Below are positions 4,115 to 5,798 of a stretch of DNA of 5,798 nt, in pieces. The translations under genes and the position numbers were made by a program. Source of the DNA: Actinomycetota bacterium (GTDB lineage Bacteria; Actinomycetota; Actinomycetes; Nanopelagicales; Nanopelagicaceae); NCBI GenBank assembly GCA_009704555.1, contig WLDY01000048.1:1-5798 (forward strand). Direction: 5' to 3'. How positions within the stretch are numbered: the first letter of the stretch is position 1; each line of letters begins with the position of its first letter. Below the pieces are notes generated by a model. That model saw only the letters and a program-made list of their open reading frames with translations. It was not told the DNA's origin and ran no database searches.

Positions 4115-5798
4115 TGAAGTACTTCGCTTCTGGATGATGGACGATGATTGCAGAGGTGCTCTGCTCTGGGTGGAGTTGGAATTCCTCGGAGAGAGAGACC
4201 CCGATGGATTGCGCATCGAGAAGCTCCATGATCAAGGTCTGCTGCGAGAGATCAGGGCAGGCAGGGTAGCCAAAGCTGTAACGGGAGCCGCGATAACCCT
4301 GATCCAGGATCGACTGCACATCGGAAGAGTCGTCCTTGACGATCGATAACTCCTCTCGGACACGCTTATGCCAGTACTCAGCAAGTGCCTCCGTGAGCTG
4401 TACGGACATTCCATGTAGTTCGAGGTACTCCCGATACCTGTTCTCTTCGAATAGCTTTGAGGTGGCCTTCGAGACTGCGTTACCCATAGTGACGATATGG
4501 AAGGCAACCACATCGAAACCCTTAGCTTCTGACTCATCGCGATCCCGGAAGAAATCGCTGATACAAAGATGTCGATCTCGCGATTGCCGTGGGAATGAGA
4601 ATCGCATCCGCTCCCTACCCGAACTCAGATTCTCATGATCGACAATGACCAAGTCATTACCCTCGCTATAACAAGGGAAGTATCCATAGACGACTCCAGC
4701 CTCAAGCCACTTCTCGCTCTGTGCTTCATTGAGCAGTGACCGCAGTCTTGGTCGTCCCTCCGTAGCCGCCATCTCTTCGAAACGACCACGTGAACCGTCT
4801 AGTCCCCACTGCCCGACGAAGAGCGCCCGCTCATCGAGAAGGGCGAGGTAATCGGTCACAGAGATGCCCTTCACTGTTCGGCTTCCGAGGAAAGGAGCTT
4901 TCGGAACCGAGACATCGCGGGAGACATCGCTCCTGCCTTCGAACGTCTCACCATCTTTGGTGCGAGCTCGAGGAGTGACTCTGCGCTTCAAAGGGGGTAA
5001 AGCAGCGCTCGCATCCCCTTGCTTGATCGCCATCAAGGTATTCATCAGATCTAGACCTTCGAAAGCATCGCGGGCGTAACGGACCACACCGGAGAATTCA
5101 TCGGCAAGATCCTGCTCGACATAGGAGCGAGTCAGAGCGGCTCCGCCAAGGATGATCGGCCACTTGCTCGCTAGACCTCTTGTCGTCAATTCCTGCAAGT
5201 TCTCTCGCATGATGACCGTGGACTTCACCAGCAGTCCACTCATACCGATCACATCCACGGATGAACTCTCCGCCGCATCGATGATTTGATTGATGGTCTG
5301 CTTGATTCCGATGTTGACGGTGCGGTAACCGTTGTTTGAAAGGATGATATCGACGAGGTTCTTTCCGATGTCATGGACATCACCCTTGACGGTAGCAAGG
5401 AGGATCGATCCGCGATCGCTTGCTTCACTTCGCTCCATGAAAGGTTCGAGAAAAGTGACTGCGCTCTTCATGACTTCAGCAGATTGAAGGACAAAGGGAA
5501 GCTGCATCTCCCCTTTGCCGAAGAGTTCCCCGACTGTCTTCATGCCTTCAAGAAGATGGTCGTTGATGATCGACAGTGGAGCGATACCCGAGCTCATCGC
5601 GAGCTGTAGGTCCTCATCGAGGCGAGTCCTTTCGCCATCGATGATTCGCGATTTCAACCTCTCTTCAAGAGGCAACTGGTAGAGCCGTTCGAGCTTGCTC
5701 ACCCGGTTCGAAACCAACTCAACTCCCTCGAAGAGTTGAAGGAACTCAACTAGCGGGTCGTAGGTGCAAGTGTCGCCATCGAATCGACGTCGGTCATA
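4104..5798 (-). CDS. metH: Cobalamin-dependent methionine synthase MetH, C-terminal 564 residues (5' end outside window)
   Basis: MetH transfers a methyl group from methyltetrahydrofolate through cobalamin to homocysteine, making methionine. The frame is open to the window edge; its first full codon is Tyr at 5796-5798, so a TTG at 5715-5717 is not the real start. About half of a roughly 1,150-1,200-residue enzyme is present. Visible residues 1-35 end the folate domain. The B12 cap runs to about 125 and the B12-binding domain to about 255, with GDVHDIG at 139-145 whose H142 is the cobalt ligand, then SGLLVKS and GGAALT. After a charged linker, the reactivation domain (about 315-564) shows YGYFPCYSEGNDL at 371-383, FPRQ, LGQW-type and GYPACPD motifs, and the end HPEQSTSAIIVHHPEAKYF. 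These wordings are typical of actinobacterial MetH. Its stop overlaps the HAD start by 11 nt. Any cobalamin riboswitch would be upstream, out of view. Confidence 0.95.
   Translation of the reverse strand, partial: YDRRRFDGDTCTYDPLVEFLQLFEGVELVSNRVSKLERLYQLPLEERLKSRIIDGERTRLDEDLQLAMSSGIAPLSIINDHLLEGMKTVGELFGKGEMQLPFVLQSAEVMKSAVTFLEPFMERSEASDRGSILLATVKGDVHDIGKNLVDIILSNNGYRTVNIGIKQTINQIIDAAESSSVDVIGMSGLLVKSTVIMRENLQELTTRGLASKWPIILGGAALTRSYVEQDLADEFSGVVRYARDAFEGLDLMNTLMAIKQGDASAALPPLKRRVTPRARTKDGETFEGRSDVSRDVSVPKAPFLGSRTVKGISVTDYLALLDERALFVGQWGLDGSRGRFEEMAATEGRPRLRSLLNEAQSEKWLEAGVVYGYFPCYSEGNDLVIVDHENLSSGRERMRFSFPRQSRDRHLCISDFFRDRDESEAKGFDVVAFHIVTMGNAVSKATSKLFEENRYREYLELHGMSVQLTEALAEYWHKRVREELSIVKDDSSDVQSILDQGYRGSRYSFGYPACPDLSQQTLIMELLDAQSIGVSLSEEFQLHPEQSTSAIIVHHPEAKYFNAN

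Noticed and set aside
4115..4216. Upstream in-frame extension of the HAD gene to an ATG at 4216
   Set aside because: It would add 34 serine-rich residues before the first HAD motif and lie wholly inside the highly conserved end of metH; the ATG at 4114 gives the normal N-terminus.
4909..4930. Direct repeat of GAGACATCGC, 12 nt apart
   Set aside because: It encodes a short D-V-S repeat in the linker between the B12-binding and reactivation domains of MetH, which is variable in the family; two copies are not a repeat array.
5715..5717. TTG as the start codon of the MetH reading frame
   Set aside because: The frame stays open to the window edge and the upstream codons still read as MetH sequence, so the gene simply continues beyond the window.
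5720..5738. CAACTC / GAGTTG inverted repeat and repeated AACTCAAC near the right edge
   Set aside because: A 6-bp stem inside the metH coding sequence, explained by repeated Val-Glu/Glu-Leu codons; no T-run.

Overview
The window suggests an actinomycete (Actinomycetota, confidence about 0.9). A PafB/PafC pair sits next to a TatA-like start. A TrmI-type tRNA methyltransferase and a MetH whose C-terminal motifs are of actinobacterial type lie beside them. This neighbourhood is the classic actinobacterial region that normally flanks the Pup-proteasome locus. By eye the base composition is only moderately GC-rich and the genes are tightly packed or overlapping. That would fit a small-genome aquatic lineage (for example Nanopelagicales or the Luna cluster of Microbacteriaceae), but this is a low-confidence inference.

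Layout, left to right. (1) Minus strand, 64 to 1: the first 21 codons of a probable tatA, cut by the window edge. (2) Minus strand, 2036 to 146: pafB then pafC, overlapping by 11 nt, encoding the two halves of the WYL-domain DNA-damage activator PafBC. (3) A 40-bp divergent region, 2037-2076, with a candidate -10 hexamer on each strand exactly 6 nt before each ATG, which suggests two back-to-back leaderless promoters. (4) Plus strand, 2077-2577: an FKBP-type peptidyl-prolyl isomerase lipoprotein, the only plus-strand gene. (5) Minus strand, 5798 to 2574: metH (5' end missing), a HAD-family phosphatase and trmI. They overlap by 11 nt and 4 nt, so they look like one translationally coupled operon. 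The trmI and FKBP stop codons overlap tail to tail at 2574-2577.

Biology. The minus-strand genes combine methionine/folate-B12 metabolism, tRNA m1A58 methylation, DNA-damage transcriptional control and Tat export. The products do not form one obvious pathway; the grouping is conserved gene order. The most notable point is an absence. In many actinobacteria arc/mpa, dop, pup, prcB, prcA and pafA lie between trmI and the FKBP/pafB genes. Here there is not one spare base between trmI and the FKBP gene. The locus looks like a proteasome-deleted version of the standard arrangement that has kept pafBC, in line with PafBC acting independently of the proteasome.

No RNA genes, mobile elements, CRISPR arrays or intact phage genes were seen. 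There is no non-coding stretch over 300 bases; the longest is 81 nt (65-145).
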